Assembly (NCBI GenBank): GCA_022496805.1
Contig: CM040087.1
Span: 6,212,001-6,276,000 of the forward strand
Direction of reading: 5' to 3'
DNA from: Pohlia nutans
Lineage: Eukaryota > Streptophyta > Bryopsida > Bryales > Mniaceae
DNA length: 64,000 bases
A model generated the notes under the pieces. The model saw only the letters and a program-made list of their open reading frames with translations, was not told the DNA's origin and searched no databases. Within the stretch, counting starts at the first letter, position 1, and every line of letters starts with the position of its first letter. Both the position numbers and the translations under genes were made by a program. Shown here piece after piece: positions 34,860 through 47,747 of this stretch.

Positions 34860-35784
34860 CTCAATGTCTTCTACTACATATTTGGTGGCAAAATGATGAG
34901 AAGGAAACCGACGTTGACATGAAGTGCGGTCAACGATTGATCCCTCGAAGGTAGGAAACTACTAACAAAGCTTCGGCTAGCGAGGTTTTAGTTTCAACAC
35001 CGACGAATTCGAAGAAGATGTAGAACTGTATGCAAAGGAATGAGAGTTGGTTTTGCATCAATTGTCTAGAAGAATCGGAATGCAGTGGCTGGCGGCCAGA
35101 GTAAGGAGAAGACTTTGTGTAACTAATATAATAAATAATGCAACATGTACTGTGATTCTTTAATTAAGGGAACGGCCCTGGAGTGGCAGTCTTTATGGCG
35201 ATCCGCGTCCCCATCCGTCAAACTAGGTCCACGCAAGTCCACATGGACTACGGCTCTTAATTCTATTTCTGTTTATATTGTGAAGTGAGTTTTGTATTTC
35301 GTGTATTTGAGTTTCTAAATTTAAATTGGAGTTTTTTGGTTCGAGGAAAATGATGATGAAAGAAAGAAAAAGCTGCCTTTCGTTGCTACGGCGCTGAAGT
35401 TAAGTTACGGCGATCCCACTGAGGTGGTCACTCACCTGCTTCTGCACATCGAGTCAGTGTCCTCAGTTAATTTAATTACTTGGGCAGGCCTCATGCAGAA
35501 CTGATATCCCCTGGGAAACTGTCGGTTGCTCAGACTGACTCCGTCTGAAAGGCTTGGGAGAAGCCAAAAAGTCTCTAATTATAAAAACGTCATTGAGTTT
35601 GATGCTTTATCAGTTCATTTCACCTGCGGTCACACAATGGAATACGAAAGACCTAAATACCTTAGAAACCGAGGAGCTTGAAATGGAATGCACTTACATT
35701 TGTAGTTGAGACCAGTGATGGGTGGGGAATATATGGCTCATTAGCAAAAAGGCTTATGGGAATTTTTTTTTCCAGCCCTAAAGG
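34860..35784. other. Upstream region of the second MYB gene
   Basis: Single-copy within the window, moderately AT-rich, with no gene visible. It probably holds the regulatory DNA of the minus-strand MYB gene. Confidence 0.4.
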
Positions 35785-36359
35785 TTAACCCCCTCAACGT
35801 CCCCCTATGTCTAGTTTGGGCAGTTTTGCAAAGATGCGTTATAAAATGCAACTAACATGAATATTTGGAACTTGATGTATGAATAAAAGTTATACATTTT
35901 GAATTTAAGAATCTATCCATACGGTTAAATCTATGATTGCTATCATAAATTTTTTTCTACAAATTTTTAAACATTAAATAAAAAATTATTTTGAAATTTG
36001 ATTACGAATAAGATATTGACAGTCTATCGATGAAATTTGTTGTGATGGGTTATAATGTAGTACTCTAGGTGTAGTGATTTTTGGAGATTTTTTGGATGCT
36101 TGATTTTATGAGTTTATTTTTTCAAGAACACTTTCAAACTAAAGTTTTCTATATTTTGGGTGAAACATTGCTACAGAAAATGAGGCATAACTTTTTCAGA
36201 AATTGTTTCTTTTTCGATCGGATCACACATACATGAAGCTAACTTTCCATAAAAAATTCAGTAGAAAATCACACTACAAAAAGTGCATGACGGATGAGAA
36301 ACTACGGATGAAATCTGTACATCATACAAAATATGCATGGTTGGGCAGGTAGGGGTTAA
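35785..36359. mobile_element. TTAA-bordered MITE, family 1
   Basis: A 575-bp element, TTAA at 35785-35788 and 36356-36359. The left end is TTAACCCCCTCAACGTCCCC; the right end, reverse-complemented, is TTAACCCCTACCTGCCCAAC. The interior aligns directly with 888-1467 and in reverse with 16200-16685. Non-coding. Confidence 0.82.
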
Positions 36360-38421
36360 TGCAATTTGCTTTTGTTGAGTATTGAAGGTTGCCTACTTTG
36401 TGGAACTATGACAAATGGGCCACAGTGGTGGATTTTATAAAGAGAAAAACAGGCAAAGGTCATACGTTGTATGATTAATATTGGGATGGAATTTTGTGAC
36501 GAAACAAATTGCATTGTTTCTAGAATTCCAAAGTTAAAATGTTTACCACAATAAAGTTTGCAAAATTTCAATATTTCTATCCAAATTAAGCATTTGTACT
36601 TGGATTTGGTAGCCTGTCGCTTGTCAAAAGTCCACCTGTTTTATGGGAAATGCTAGAAGGGGGTCAAATTTGAACTTCAAAAACTTATAGTAACATACCA
36701 CAAGTGTGTACAAAGCCACCATATTTTATTACTTTTGGTATTACATTTACTTATTTTTTAATTAATTGTTTTGTGATGTTTTTTTTTTGAAGATTTTTGT
36801 GCAGTTTTTAACTTTTTTTTTGGATTTTTTTTGGAAATAAAATAATGGTTCAATTTCAGAGGTGGGATATGAAATGCATGTATCTTAAAACCTAGCTAAG
36901 GATGTTATGTAAAAAAGGCTCTAATTATCCCTGCTTGGTAAAAGAAAATGGCTGTTGAGTAACGCCCAAAGTCTTGAAATTAACTTAACAATTGCTAAAG
37001 TGAAAGTATTAGCATAAACCCTATTTGGGATGGTGAAATTTTTGATTTAATTGAAAGTTGAGAGGTGCACATTACAACGCTAGTGCATGAGTTGCACGGC
37101 CCTTAGCTGCACGAGCTGCACTCCCTACTTGGTAGACCGTAGCTTGCAATCACCCTAGGGCAGATCCAACTAACATGGCAATCTGGCGACACATCATGCG
37201 AGGGTGGAAAGCATCAGGCGATTATTCCATTTAATTTTTTTCGTTTGTTGTGATTAGCCACATGAATACAAATGTAAACATTTGGCAAAAATTTGCTCAC
37301 TTTAACTTCATTGTTTGTAACTAGTTTAAAGGCTAGTTTAGACTACGGTAGAGAAGTACACCATTCCGTCAAGAATTTTTTCCAAAGTTGTGGTTCCATC
37401 AAAGGTGATGGCCTGATATCGGTACACCCTCCAGGCCCTCCTAAATTAGTGTGATTTTAGAAAAAAATCTTTTGGTAAGTAAAAAATATTGAAAAATTAC
37501 AAAATTTAGATGGTGTCGTAGATAGCATAGTAGGAGCTGTATACACTGTGTTAAAATCAATTTTTTTGACATACATAAAATGAGTTACATACAATCACAC
37601 ATATAGTTATGTGTAACCGGGGTAACCATATTAGACCTTTAACTTGAAAGAAGTTTTTCCGAAGTTGTGGTTATCTGAGACAACCAGTGGGATAAAGTAG
37701 CGGACCACATTCCCGTCCGGGTCCGAATGGCGACCCTAGGATTGGAGGCTGGGTCTAGAAAAGTGGCCAATGGAATTTATAAAAGCACCCAGAAAGGGGG
37801 TTTATTGTTTACTGCACGGGTTTAGGGGTAGATTTGGTCGAATAAGAAGTTCTAGGTGGATGAAAAAAAGCATTTTGTTGTTTGAGAAGAGGGGGTAATG
37901 AAGGTGCAATTAATTCTTTGTCAGTTCGAAAAATAGCCTACCTTGTGGGCTGATTTTGTAATAAAGGGGTTCTCTTTAGTGCTTCCAAATGGGCGGCTAA
38001 AGATGGCGGCATGGTTTTAATTGCAACCCACAATGGACATGTTTACATATAAAAGTGCTTGTGTTTGTGGAGAACCATGGTGGTTTTAGTACTGCAGCAA
38101 GAGTGAGGTTAGAGTGCTCTGTGGAGGTTGATGAGAGTCGTCATGGATACATTTGTAGAGGAAAGTGAGGGCTTTTAGAGCAGTGGGGAAGTGATACCAG
38201 AAACTCAAGTTTGTGGTGTAGGAGGGCAGATTTCGACCGACGATGGGCAATGGGGGAGCTGAGACTCTGATGACCACATGGCCCAGTTACAGCAAGAGAG
38301 AAGGAGATATAGAATTCGTACTCCTACCCTACATGTAAATTCTAGTGCAAATGCAACTTAGCAAGTCATACCACAAACTTGTAGTCTAAGTGTAGAAAGT
38401 GAGAGATCAAGGAGGTTAGGG
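36360..38421. other. Intergenic DNA left of the pogo-like remnant
   Basis: No host gene recognised. The last few hundred bases (about 38080-38421) may belong to the 5' part of the pogo-like element: they are less AT-rich and adjoin its first frame, but I found no terminal inverted repeat. Confidence 0.4.
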
Positions 38422-40311
38422 TTGAGAAGTTCAGCCCTATGGGAACAAAAGAACCTATCTCAATCTGATTTCAGTATGAGAGATGTAGAGACCCTCATAG
38501 GTGGTTCCCACAATGCTCAATCAACTCCTATCAGCACTGCAATAGTGACCAAAAACTCAAACAAGAAAGGTGCAGCAAAAAAAACGGGGAACTGGACACA
38601 TGTAGCATTAAAACAAGCCATGGATGCTATCACAGATCAGGGCATGAAGGTAAAAGCTGCTGCACACGTGTACCTTTGGAATTCTACCTACCTCTCTGAG
38701 AGACCATTTGTATGGCAAAGTTATGGGGAGGAAGAGAGGGACAAAAACAGTGTTAAGTCAAGAAGAGGAAGAAAATTTACTTGATTATTGTTTCAAAATG
38801 CAAGATCTAGGCCACCCATTAACCTCAGGGCAGTTGAGGTTAAAAGTGGCCATCGCAACACAAACAAGGGAAACCCCTTGGAGTGCCAATGGAGTCCCTG
38901 GGAAGTGCTGGCTTAGAAGTTTTAAACTAAGACATCCAAATCTAGTATCTAGGAAAAACCAGCCCTTAGAGATGGGTAGAGCTAGGAGATTATGCCCCAC
39001 AAGTGTAGCTACCCTATACTCTAACCTATAAGAGCTTTACAATACCTTTAACTATCCACCCTATCACATTTGGAATTGTGATGAGAGTGGAGTGTATGCT
39101 TCAAGATCTGGAGGGGCAATGGTCTTAATAAAACTGGGTAGCAAGTTTGTCCACACCATAGAGCCAGACCAACGTGAGCACTTGTCAGTCCTTTCTTGTA
39201 TCAATGTTGAAGGAGAAAAATCCCTAACTTTTATTTTTTAAAAGGGACTTACTTCCTACAAGATTATATCAAGAATTGTAAGCCAGATGCTGTCATAGCC
39301 ATACAACCTAATGCATGGATGACTAAATGGCTCTTTGAGTCTTGGATCACACATTTCATTGGCATTTTAAAAGAAACAACAAGAATTGACAAAAGAAATA
39401 GGCGGGCACAATTGGCATATGACCTTATAAGTTGTCACACTTGCCATGAATTTAGGTTTAGATATCATCTCCTATCAAGCCATACTTCCCATGCCCTACA
39501 ACCCTTAGATGTTTCGTGCTTTAAACCTTTCAAAAGTGCATTTAGACAGATTAGAGACTCTTGGACTTTATTGAACAAAATCAAGAAGGTAGAAAAATCA
39601 GACTTGTGTGAATGGACATCTCAAACCTTAGAAAAATCCCTAACTCCTAAGAACATCAAGTCAGACCTCAAAAAAACATCGATATGACCATTAGATGATA
39701 AAGCAGTCACTGCAAGAATGAATCCTGGTCAAGGTTTCGAGGAGGGGCAAAAATGCTTCGACCTCACCATTGCAGTTCCATCAAGTGACTCTTTGTCTTG
39801 TGACGAAGGGGAAGAAGCTGGGCCACCAGAGTGGGAAGACATGCTATACAGTCCACGGGATCACCAAGAAGGTCTTCTACGCAGCCATGCAGGTGCGGGA
39901 TCAGGGCAACGCCAAGCACCTGCAACACATGACCTGGATAGCAACCCTACGGCAGGATCAGGGCGACATCATGGGGTGCGGGATGGGACGTTGCAGGCGC
40001 AACGTTACAGCGAATCGGGGACAACATGGCGCATGCAAGATTCGAAGACGAAGACTTTGATGGCGTTGAGGAAGAAGACCCTAGTTGTGAAGGCGGATCT
40101 GCAGCACGAGGATCAGATGTGAGGGAATTGGAAATGGTTCCAGCGGGCTCGCACGAATTTGAGGCACCTACTGTATACGGCATTTCTATGTGGATGTCCC
40201 AAATGGAGAGGAGAGCAACTACAATTTAAATGAGCAACATATCACTATCGACCCAACATTTGTGCACATGTACAAAGGAGAAATCATGAGAACATAAGCA
40301 ACTTCCTCTCT

Positions 40312-40680
40312 TTGCCCGAGCTCATTCCAGCCAAAAAGAGAAGAAGGCAACAACTTCTCCTGGACTACACAAGTAGCAGAATTTTAATTTCTAGGGATTA
40401 CGTTAAAGGCCTAGACAAACTTCTAGCAAAAAAAGAGGCTACAACTGTAGTTGCTAAGAAGAAGAAAGAGGACAAGGAAGCTACTAAAGAGCAACGAAAG
40501 GCTTTGAAAGAGCAACAGAAAAAAGACAAGGAAGAGCGCGTACAAGAACGAGCACGAAAAAAACAAGAGAAGGAAATGGAGCGACTTACCAAAAGAACTT
40601 CGGGATCAGGAAGGGGCCGTCGGGGGAGAATGGAGCTAGCACTAGAATTCCCGAACTCGGTCACCTGCATTCCAGAAACG
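40312..40680 (+). pseudogene. Lysine/glutamate-rich coiled-coil segment of the pogo-like gene
   Basis: About 120 codons stay open: KKRRRQQLLLDYTSS, then long K/E/R-rich stretches (KKKKEDKEATKEQRK, KERVQERARKKQEKEMERL), compatible with a charged helix or coiled coil and nuclear targeting. The position after the DDE core suits the variable C-terminus of pogo-like proteins. It could instead be a captured host fragment; I prefer the first reading because spacing and strand agree. Confidence 0.5.
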
Positions 40681-40823
40681 CCCCCCACCGCAACAGCACA
40701 CGCGCCTCCATCTGCACCGCCGCAGATCTGTCGTTCCGCGCAGATCACGCCTCCATGCCGCAGTGCTCACAAGCACTTCAATCGCTGCAAACTGCCCCGC
40801 TCACGTATCCAAGGATGCAACCA

Positions 40824-40960
40824 CAAGCATTCTACCCGCCTTATGTCAATCCTCATGCTCAAGTATTCTACCCGCCTTATGTCAATCCTCACGCTCAAGT
40901 ATTCTACCCGCCTTATGCCAATCCTCACGCTCAAGTATTCTACCCACCTTATAGATTCTA
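40824..40960 (+). repeat. 36-bp tandem repeat, about 3.5 copies
   Basis: The unit begins caagtattctacccgcctta. In the plus frame shared with 40755 it encodes a 12-residue repeat QVFYPPYVNPHA. The units differ at only a few bases. The frame differs from that of the K/E-rich segment, so a frameshift lies between about 40690 and 40755 if both belong to one protein. Confidence 0.9.
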
Positions 40961-40961
40961 G

Positions 40962-42017
40962 AGTGCTTCTGCAGCTCTCAAGGAAAGAGAAGAGTGATTC
41001 ACATTGTAACACCGAAGAGAAGAATGAGCAAGTGAAACTGGGACGACGATAGTGACCAGACATGACCAGGGAGCCGTTTGGTGCAAAGGCGCGGGAGGAC
41101 GACATGGATCTGTGCGGAATGTCGGTCTAAGTGGGCGGAACGGGAATCCAAGTGCGCGAAACGTGAGTCACAAAGCTCTGATCCCAAAATCCGCGGGGTG
41201 CTGTGAACAGCCTTGGACAGCGCGGCTCTGCCACATCATGCGGCCCAGATGCAGGCTCGCGATGAGCGGCTTTAGGATTCCAGCCGGCCGCTCCCTAGTT
41301 CTATGCTAAACCTAATTCCACTCCGTATGCGCGACATCATCTAGCATGGCATTCGTTTTTTTGGGAAACCTTCGTTTGTTGATAGATGATAAAGGTGCTC
41401 AGTTTTAGACTACCTAGTATGCAGATTTAGAAATCCAACCTATAGATATACCACGTACTCTATGGTCGAGGACTAGTCATTCTACGAGATTTGCTTTAAA
41501 AAATTGTAGGAAATCACACACATGCTAAAAAAAATTGTTCTTTTTGGAGTTGCTCTGGCACTAGCTTTGCGGAGCACTCAAAATTTATAAAAAATTTGTT
41601 TCACGCTCCCAATTAGCCACAACTGAAATTCAGTCACGAATGTGGACCGCTACCTTACTGGATAAGATGGAAAGGCAATAAAATAATGACTTAAGAAGTC
41701 TTTGACTGGTTGTAGTGTAACCACCAATTGGAGAGGTCTTCTGAAAAACTTCACAAATGAAAGATCAACAGCCAACTTCACTAAGAAGAGAATTTCAATT
41801 TTGGGGGCTTTTTTCTCCTTCATTCAGATTGTCAAGCATTTAACATAAGCCACTCTATTTCTAACAAGATTTGAAAATCACAATATTTTTGAGACTATGT
41901 ACTAGTAGCGTGCATATCAATTTTTAATGTAAGACTAATACATAGTGAATGCAAATAGTCCCATCATGGCACAAATAGATTGATTTACTTTAGTGACATA
42001 AGTAACCTACAATTGTC
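40962..42017. other. Intergenic DNA right of the pogo-like remnant
   Basis: The first 350 bp are GC-rich, like the pogo-like region, and may be its 3' end (about 41000-41310); the rest is AT-rich. No host gene recognised. Confidence 0.4.
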
Positions 42018-42294
42018 CCCGGGGGCTCTACTGTACTAAACATGTATGAATGTAAGTGAGTGGAAAAAGGGGTATTAATTTGAACACTACCGTATTACGT
42101 ATATATGCAATGAACACATTTAGGATTAAAAATTGATTCACGTATACTTACATTAAAGTGATTAAACATATACTTAAAGCGGAATATATATGTTTACAAA
42201 GGTGCTTAGACATATAACCTCTCTATACAAGGGGGGTTTCAAATGGGGTCATGAACGCACATGATTCGCAAACATAATGTAGAGTGCATTGCCC
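42018..42294 (+). mobile_element. hAT-like MITE A copy
   Basis: It aligns along its whole length with 48177-48447 (shared words: aaggggtattaatttgaacac, cgtattacgtat, aaacataatgtag). The ends are somewhat eroded (CCCGGGGGCTCTACTG and GAGTGCATTGCCC), and no exact 8-bp duplication remains. It carries the intact TTAAACATATACTTAAAG stretch that corresponds to the TTAA insertion site in the 6 kb copy. Confidence 0.75.
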
Positions 42295-42474
42295 AAAAAA
42301 TGTTGAAATAAACATTTGAGCATATAGTCTCCATTATCAAATTGTCTTAGTATTTGTTGGATATTGTTGAGTGTTGGAAAAGGATTCTAGATTCTCTTAG
42401 TGATATATATTAATAATACCATATATATTACTAATAATTGATCATGAAATTTAATATTTTATAGTCTATTTTGA

Positions 42475-42678
42475 TGACCCCTTCTAAAATCTCCCTATAT
42501 ATGAGGGGCTATATGTCTTAAAATCCTTTTTATATAGATCCATTCCATCCTAAATATATGTTTAATGTAAGTATACGTCAATAATCTTCAAATTAATACC
42601 CCTTTTGTGCACTTATGTGTTCTTGTAAGTGTTTCTTACAATGCACACCCCCTCCCCTCCTCCCCTCCGCCCCTCCGC

Positions 42679-42710
<32 letters not shown>

Positions 42711-42715
42711 CGTGG
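42475..42715 (-). mobile_element. Eroded hAT-like MITE A copy ending in a poly-C run
   Basis: In reverse orientation it matches the family from gaccccttctaaaa (42478) to caatgcacaccccct (42640). Its terminal C tract has expanded into tcccctcctcccctccgcc repeats and a run of 30 C. The opposite end (near 42475) is lost. Confidence 0.6.
42678..42707. repeat. Poly-C run of 30 bases
   Basis: An uninterrupted C homopolymer at the end of the eroded MITE A copy, where the family has CCCCCC. Such a run can be a true slippage expansion; assembly or base-calling error in its length is possible. The glycine-rich minus-strand frame here is translation of the run. Confidence 0.85.
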
Positions 42716-44069
42716 GGTCTCATTCTTGGATAGGACAAAGTAGGACAATTGTTTTAAAGTTAACCGGTTAACCTCCTTTACAAAAATGTGCATAAATTAA
42801 GCATAAATACTCTATGTCATTGTTTAATTTTGTGTGTTTCAAGAATGACATCAACTCATAGTTGCATACAACCTATTGGCATTGAATTGACTTCTTTTTC
42901 AAATTAGAGTATTAGTCCCACCATTGCAGTTACACCAAATCAAAATAAGAGACCAAACTGTATTTTGAACTTCAAGGGTTGCTAAAATGTGTTTGGTTCG
43001 TTGTTATATACTTGTATATGCAACATATAAATTTTAAGTAGGGCCGGGAATCAAACCACTTGGTGGTTGGATTTGTTGGTTATAAAATGTAATTCTACAA
43101 GAACTAAAGAATTTATATCAAAGCTCAATTACATTAGTCTGAAAATACATGTCGTGCAATCTTATAGGGTTTCAACAAAGAAGGGATTCATTGTTTCTCT
43201 CTACCTTGATCTTTGAATGGATGGATTTTCCTTTGTCCCAAGTATTAAAAACAAAATATATTTAGGTTCTTTTTGCAATTCTCTCAAAAAGTGTTAGGTC
43301 TAAAATATATATAAAATTAAATCCCTCAATCAAAGACTAGAAGAGTTTCTTGGACTATAATAAATCATAACACAATATAATGCATTTTAAAGCATTGTAT
43401 GTCATTAAATAAAAGTTACAATAAAGATAGTTGCATACCTTGGGTTATTTTCCATTGGTCACTTTTTATTTTTCAAAAGTTAAATATTTGAAGTATGACT
43501 TCAATTCCATTAGATGCATATGTTCAAAATGGGAGGAAGGAAAGAAATAAGAAACACCATTAATAGCACTACAACTTTCCCTATTGATTTATATTATTGT
43601 GATTTTTTACAAAAAAATTAGAAAGAAAAATAATCATAAATTTCATATTTGTAAAATTTGTAAGATTTTAAAATTTAGATGTTTCCCAGTGTAACCATAT
43701 TGTGTAAAGAAAAAAATAACCTTTTTCCTTTTGAAATGAGGAGAAATTAAAAGTTCATTCAATCAAGTCTTCACACAAAATTTTGCACGATAATGATGAG
43801 AACAACAAGAAACTCTAAATTTTCTTTTTAATGAACAGACTATTTACTAAGTTCTCCGATTTACAATTGTAACTACAATTGGAAGTTGATGTTGTGTGAC
43901 TTGAATGAAAGTACATCAAATTAAGTTTAAATAATTACTAGTGCTAACATTTCAAATAATCAATAGACTATGGCGCTAACCACATAATCCTCAACTAGAA
44001 AAAACTTTTAAATGCATTGGTTTTTGGTTTTACTTAGCGCAACATACATGAAGTGAGATGAACCAAAGG
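42716..44069. other. AT-rich intergenic DNA
   Basis: No gene recognised and no clear repeat. Confidence 0.45.
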
Positions 44070-44645
44070 TTAACACTTAAATGCCTGACCCTATCACCGT
44101 GGTGGGAAAACTTTAGATTGTAGCCCATCTTTCACCATTATTATTGAGTAAAAAATTTAATTTCATATTTTTCCTACATGAGACCAAATGTCAACTACAA
44201 TATATGATTTTTTTCAAAATTATTAATGCAAATTTAAATTATCATGATTTTTCAAAGTGATAAAAGCAAAGAAATTTCACATCAATTATAAAATATATTT
44301 TAAAATTTCAAAAAACCTACCAAATGTGTAAATCACAAAGAAAAACATTAGTTTATTTACCGTGCTCAAAAAAAAATTTAAATTTAAAAATACAGTGGAA
44401 AAACCTAAAACCGTGGAACATTGTAGAGGAGCCACGGTAATAGACCCTGAACTTGTAATTGCTATAAATCATTCAATTTTAGGAATTTTTCAAAATTTCA
44501 AAATGGAGAGAAAACTAGACTTCATAAGCTACATTTCATTAGGTAAGCTCAAATTCAAAAAAATCATCTCGATGGCCAAAATCGCATTTCAGCTGCAGAA
44601 AAAAATGATCAACCAAAATTGGTCATTCAGGCGTTTAGGGGTTAA
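44070..44645. mobile_element. TTAA-bordered MITE, family 3
   Basis: A 576-bp element with TTAA at 44070-44073 and 44642-44645. The left end TTAACACTTAAATGCCTG is slightly eroded; the right end, reverse-complemented, is TTAACCCCTAAACGCCTG. It aligns in reverse with 23183-24102 and lacks the insert found there. Its 95-codon plus frame (44362-44649) is AT-rich, reads through the right end and is not supported as a gene. Confidence 0.82.
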
Positions 44646-45711
44646 ATGAGCCACATTTGCTCTCAAGACTTACTTGGATTTATGTTTGGAAATTTTATGT
44701 GACAAAAGAGGTGGTAACAAGGCAGAGAAGAGACAAAAAAACAAACAGTAGCTATTAGTGATCAATACGCTCAAAACTCTTTCATGTCATGCCTTTGACA
44801 AACAATGTGCATCACATGTGGAGATTCTCCAATCACATCATGCATACACAACATCCAATATTCCATGCAGATACAAGAATGTGACACAAGAGAGCGTCAC
44901 ATAAAAAATAAAAAATAAAAAAGTGGTTTAAAATGTAAACAAATGAAAAAAAAAATAGAATCTGTTTATAGCAATTCACGCATAGTTCGAAAACACGTCA
45001 ACACTTATCATGATATTCCTAGACACAATCAAAATTGCCCCTACATGTATGTCGTGTGGTTTTGGCCCATGTTTTGTACTATGAGAGACTTGATGGTATG
45101 ATATAGTCCATTCATTTTCAGAAAAGTCCTCCTTTGTCTGGAGTGTAACACACAGGCCAGCAACCCACAGCTAGTACAGTACATCAAAATATATTGTCTA
45201 TCCAGTAGTACACAACAAGTTAATATTAATATGTTAAATACTGGTAGAGCTGCGAAGGTGAATGATTCCTTTTACGTTAGAAATTTTGAATCATCCTGCA
45301 TTGCATGTTTTGAACCACTACAAAAACAAATCGAAAGTAAAATAAACAAATATTGCAACTCAAAAGTTGCCGTGAATGAGATTTGTGTGACCAACGAGAA
45401 CTGCAAGTTGTGGCTTGCAAAACACCCCAAACTTTGAATCTTTGACATCTTGGAAAGAGAAAGCAAAACTTTTAACTAACTTTTCTCAAAGAACAATAAA
45501 ACATCGACTCATTGACGACTAGTTCAAGACACCCTCCAAAAGTTAGTTCGTACGGAAAGGGTCAAAACAAAAAAAATCTCGAAATTCTTCAATAGAACTG
45601 GCATGGTGGTGCTCCTTAATTGTAGGGAGACGTTACGTTGTAACTTATGTTAAATAGTAAACCAATATAATCTTCCCACCTTCACACCCACCGCAAGGAT
45701 CTGATTGGTGT
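44646..45711. other. AT-rich intergenic DNA
   Basis: No gene recognised. A 68-codon plus frame at 45231-45437 shows no known motif. Confidence 0.45.
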
Positions 45712-45982
45712 CTCGGGGGGTGCACTCTACATTATGTTTGAGAATCACGTGCGTTCATGACCCCTTCTAAAAACCCCCTTGTATACGAGAGGTTATATGT
45801 CTATAAACATTTGTATACAAATGTATTCTGTTTTAAATATATGTTTAGTGTAAGTATACGTGAATATTTTCAGTTCTAAATGTGTTTATTGTATATATAC
45901 GTAATACGGCAATGTTCAAATTAATACCCCTTTTGTGCACTCATGTATACTCGTACATGTTTCGTATAGTGCACCCCCTGAG
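45712..45982 (-). mobile_element. hAT-like MITE A, complete copy
   Basis: Exactly 271 bp, flanked by the 8-bp direct repeat ATTGGTGT (45704-45711 and 45983-45990). The inverted ends are CTCGGGGGGTGCAC and (reverse complement) CTCAGGGGGTGCAC; similarity between the arms continues imperfectly to about 37 bp, around a CACGTG-like core. Non-coding. Confidence 0.92.
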
Positions 45983-47747
45983 ATTGGTGTCAAAATTGAA
46001 TTTCCATGTTAGAGGTCCACGCTACCCTAAACCAATCACAAGATGACACTTAGCACTTTATTTGGGACGACAATCAATTAATTTATGTTGAAACTAACCA
46101 TAGAGTAGGGTACAAACAAAAATATAAATTATCCTCATGTAGTTTAAATTCTCATGAACTCTTTTGGCCCTAACTTATGACTAGCAATCGGTTGAGGTTT
46201 AACAAGTATCTTACATCGTGGTCACTTTTGACATAAATTTATTTATCTATTTATTTATCAAAAGTACCATATATCATCTTGTGATTGGTTTAAGATTTAA
46301 GAAGTGAACCTTATTTTTCAAAAAATAATACATATTGGCTCTCGGGATGGCGACCTTGTTATGGTACTACGGTAGTCAGTTGATCACGCGACTAATGTGA
46401 AGACAATCACGTACTATCCGCTGAGAAGGGAGTCGGTCCTTCAAGGGGCAATGCTTGTGATGTGATGGATTTTGCATCTCCTTGCCCAAGTTGACCTTCG
46501 CAGCAGGTCGCACAGAAACCAGCGTCCAGTCTGTGCTCAAAACTGATGCACAGTTTTTTTTTCCATACTTACTAACTTAGTTTAATTAAGTCGAAGACGG
46601 TCTCTTTGTAAGAGAGTGAAACTTGCGCATCAAATTTATAGCGACAAAGCTAGCCATCTGTACTACCTCATTTCCATACATTTTCAGAGTAGTTCAACAC
46701 AAGATCCTACATTTGAAAGTGAACCTAAAAACTAAAATTTGATCAATGCACTAGAAATGACAAGTTCGGAGCGATTTTTAGATTAAGGTGAATGGACCAT
46801 TAATTGATGCCAACCATACAGACATAATTACTATATTTACATCATCAATGACATTCCACTGTACTAAAACCAACAATCATTCAAATAGTTTAGTGATTGT
46901 TGATTTTGAAGCACTATTTGGACTCACCTCATTTGTGAAAACTATGCTTATTTTAAGTTTTTTTTATGATCTTTTAAGTCATATTAGAGTTAACCAAAAA
47001 GTCAACTCAAAGAGGAAAGTTTTAGCAAATTCCTCTTGAATTCATATTGAAATATAAATAGACCGAAAACTAGTTTAAGATGAGTTGGGAGACAATCTAA
47101 AGCAAGCCACTGTCATTATTCTCCACACCTTGCAATGACTTCCACACCTCCTACCAAAGCTCCAAGCCCATGGCCCACAAGGGGACAAGTTATGACACGA
47201 CACTATTCAACCCAAACATAGCTCAAGAGAGCTCAAAAGAGAGGTTGAAAGGAGGTTGAATAGGGAGGTTCCATGGCCTTCTTTTCGGTTAATTCTATTA
47301 ACTCTCAATTTCAACCCATGTTTACTATCACAAATAGATGACCTAGACGTTGAACTTTGAAACTTCAAAACTTATTTAGTATTATTCCAAGAACTATAAC
47401 TCAACTTGGGTAAGATTTAGAATCAATGTACGAATTAAATTAAATTATCACATTGCACCTCAGATTACTATATATAGGCATAGTGCTAAAAATGTCGGTT
47501 TATGAGCCACTCACCTAAGTAATCTAAATTTTAGTGTAAAATCATGAGATGAATTTTTTTTGGTGGTTTCTTTTAATTCCTTTCTGTAATTAATTTAGAA
47601 GAAAATAGTTCTATATTCACTATGGAAATTGTGATTCGATCAAAATTTGAGTTCTTTAAAAAAATTGAAATCTAGCAAGTGGAGCAAGAAGCATAGCTGC
47701 TGTTCTTTTTACCTTCTTTATAATTCATGGAAGATGATTTTGGAAAT
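45983..47747. other. Intergenic DNA, no gene recognised
   Basis: The part 46340-46560 is less AT-rich and single-copy in the window (gagaagggagtcggtccttc and neighbours) but has no open frame of note. Confidence 0.4.

Larger units (their letters stand above)
38422..40961 (+). pseudogene. Pogo-like transposase gene, broken by several frameshifts and stops
   Basis: A DDE_1-type (pogo/Tigger/CENP-B-like) transposase in pieces. Near 38590-38735 the frame GNWTHVALKQAMDAI...VKAAAHV, followed in another frame by peptide like IPTTSLRDHL, is an HTH_psq domain. From 38708 to 39031, GRKRGTKTVLSQEEEENLLDYC and WLRSFKLRHPNL form the CENP-B-type second helix-turn-helix. At 39050-39240 come YHIWNCDESGVY (first catalytic aspartate) and REHLSVLSCINVEG. 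At 39319-39687, LLSSHTSHALQPLDVSCFKPFK is the typical end of the DDE core. A lysine/glutamate-rich segment (40312-40650) and a 12-residue repeat follow. At least three frameshifts and stops separate these parts, so it is inactive. The usual DNGSSH-like second aspartate is not recognisable. No terminal repeats were found. Confidence 0.8.

Noticed and set aside
42593..42793. A glycine-rich minus-strand frame
   Set aside because: The glycine run is translation of the poly-C tract at the end of a MITE.
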